From Acetobacteraceae bacterium (GTDB lineage Bacteria > Pseudomonadota > Alphaproteobacteria > Acetobacterales > Acetobacteraceae), in contig CANFIE010000050.1 in the NCBI GenBank assembly GCA_947446625.1, positions 1 through 14,234 of the forward strand: a DNA stretch of 14,234 bases. The letters are read 5' to 3'. This document shows, piece by piece, positions 14,010 to 14,234 of the stretch. The translations under genes were made by a program, and so were the position numbers. Positions within the stretch are counted from its first letter, which is position 1. The number at the start of each line of letters is the position of its first letter. The notes under the pieces were generated by a model. The model saw nothing but the letters and a program-made list of their open reading frames with translations. It did no database searches and was not told the DNA's origin.

Positions 14010-14234
14010 ATGCACGACACAGTCATCCGCGGCGGCAGCATCATTGATGGCACCGGCGCACCGGCCTTCACCGGCGATGTGGCGATAGACGGCGACCGCA
14101 TCACGCAAGTTGGCGGCAAGGCCGGCCCGGCCCGGCGCGACATCAACGCCGAGGGCCGCATCGTCACCCCCGGCTGGGTTGATGCCCACACGCACTATGA
14201 CGGCCAGGCCACCTGGGACCCCATCCTGGCGCCG
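14010..14234 (+). CDS. N-acyl-D-amino-acid deacylase-type amidohydrolase, partial (3' end off window)
   Basis: Only the first 75 codons are in the window, and the reading frame is open to the edge. The start MHDTVIRGGSIIDGTG and the later IVTPGWVDAHTHYDGQ (51-66) are the classic opening of D-aminoacylase/dihydroorotase-like amidohydrolases. The HxH metal pair is H60 and H62. YDGQATWDP after the HxH is characteristic of the N-acyl-D-amino-acid deacylase group, which releases D-amino acids or related products in the cytoplasm. Full members are about 480-580 aa, so most of the protein is missing. GGAA lies 6 nt before the ATG, with a further AGGAAA upstream. The subfamily is likely but cannot be confirmed without the remaining metal ligands. 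Confidence 0.85.
   Translation, partial: MHDTVIRGGSIIDGTGAPAFTGDVAIDGDRITQVGGKAGPARRDINAEGRIVTPGWVDAHTHYDGQATWDPILAP

Overview
The window is about 70% GC with dense, bacterial-style gene packing. It looks like chromosome from an alphaproteobacterium, most plausibly an Acetobacteraceae/Rhodospirillales-type organism. This rests on two tripartite-tricarboxylate (Bug-family) binding proteins, an HWE-type histidine kinase, GC-rich third codon positions and an AcpXL lipid A cluster. The taxonomic call is inference. I see no tRNA, rRNA, CRISPR array, insertion sequence or phage gene. Ten genes are complete and two run off the window ends.

Left part (1-1948): two periplasmic Bug/TctC-type solute-binding proteins are transcribed divergently. 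The first is cut by the left edge. A perfect 8-bp inverted repeat lies in the 119-125 bp between them. Middle-left (1967-5087): a minus-strand pair encodes a class I methyltransferase followed by a PhzS-like flavin monooxygenase. Head to head with it lies a 3-hydroxyisobutyrate dehydrogenase (mmsB). Then comes an orphan HWE histidine kinase (5243-6307), preceded by an unusually AT-rich 155-bp gap.

Core (6312-11392, minus strand): six tightly coupled genes in the order acpXL, fabZXL, fabF2XL, fabF1XL, adh2XL, lpxXL. These are the genes that rhizobia use to build a very-long-chain hydroxy fatty acid on a dedicated acyl carrier protein and attach it to lipid A. AcpXL carries the growing chain. 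FabF1XL has a full ketosynthase triad and condenses. FabF2XL has lost the catalytic Cys, one His and the Lys, so it looks like a non-catalytic partner. FabZXL dehydrates. An MDR-family protein with a degenerate catalytic-zinc site probably reduces. LpxXL transfers the finished acyl group to lipid A. No ketoreductase or terminal hydroxylase is in the cluster.

Right part (11557-14234): divergent from the lipid A operon is a 793-aa protein with about ten TPRs and a SPINDLY/O-GlcNAc-transferase (GT41) domain. It is followed by the first 75 codons of an N-acyl-D-amino-acid deacylase-type amidohydrolase, which has a good sigma70-like promoter candidate just upstream.
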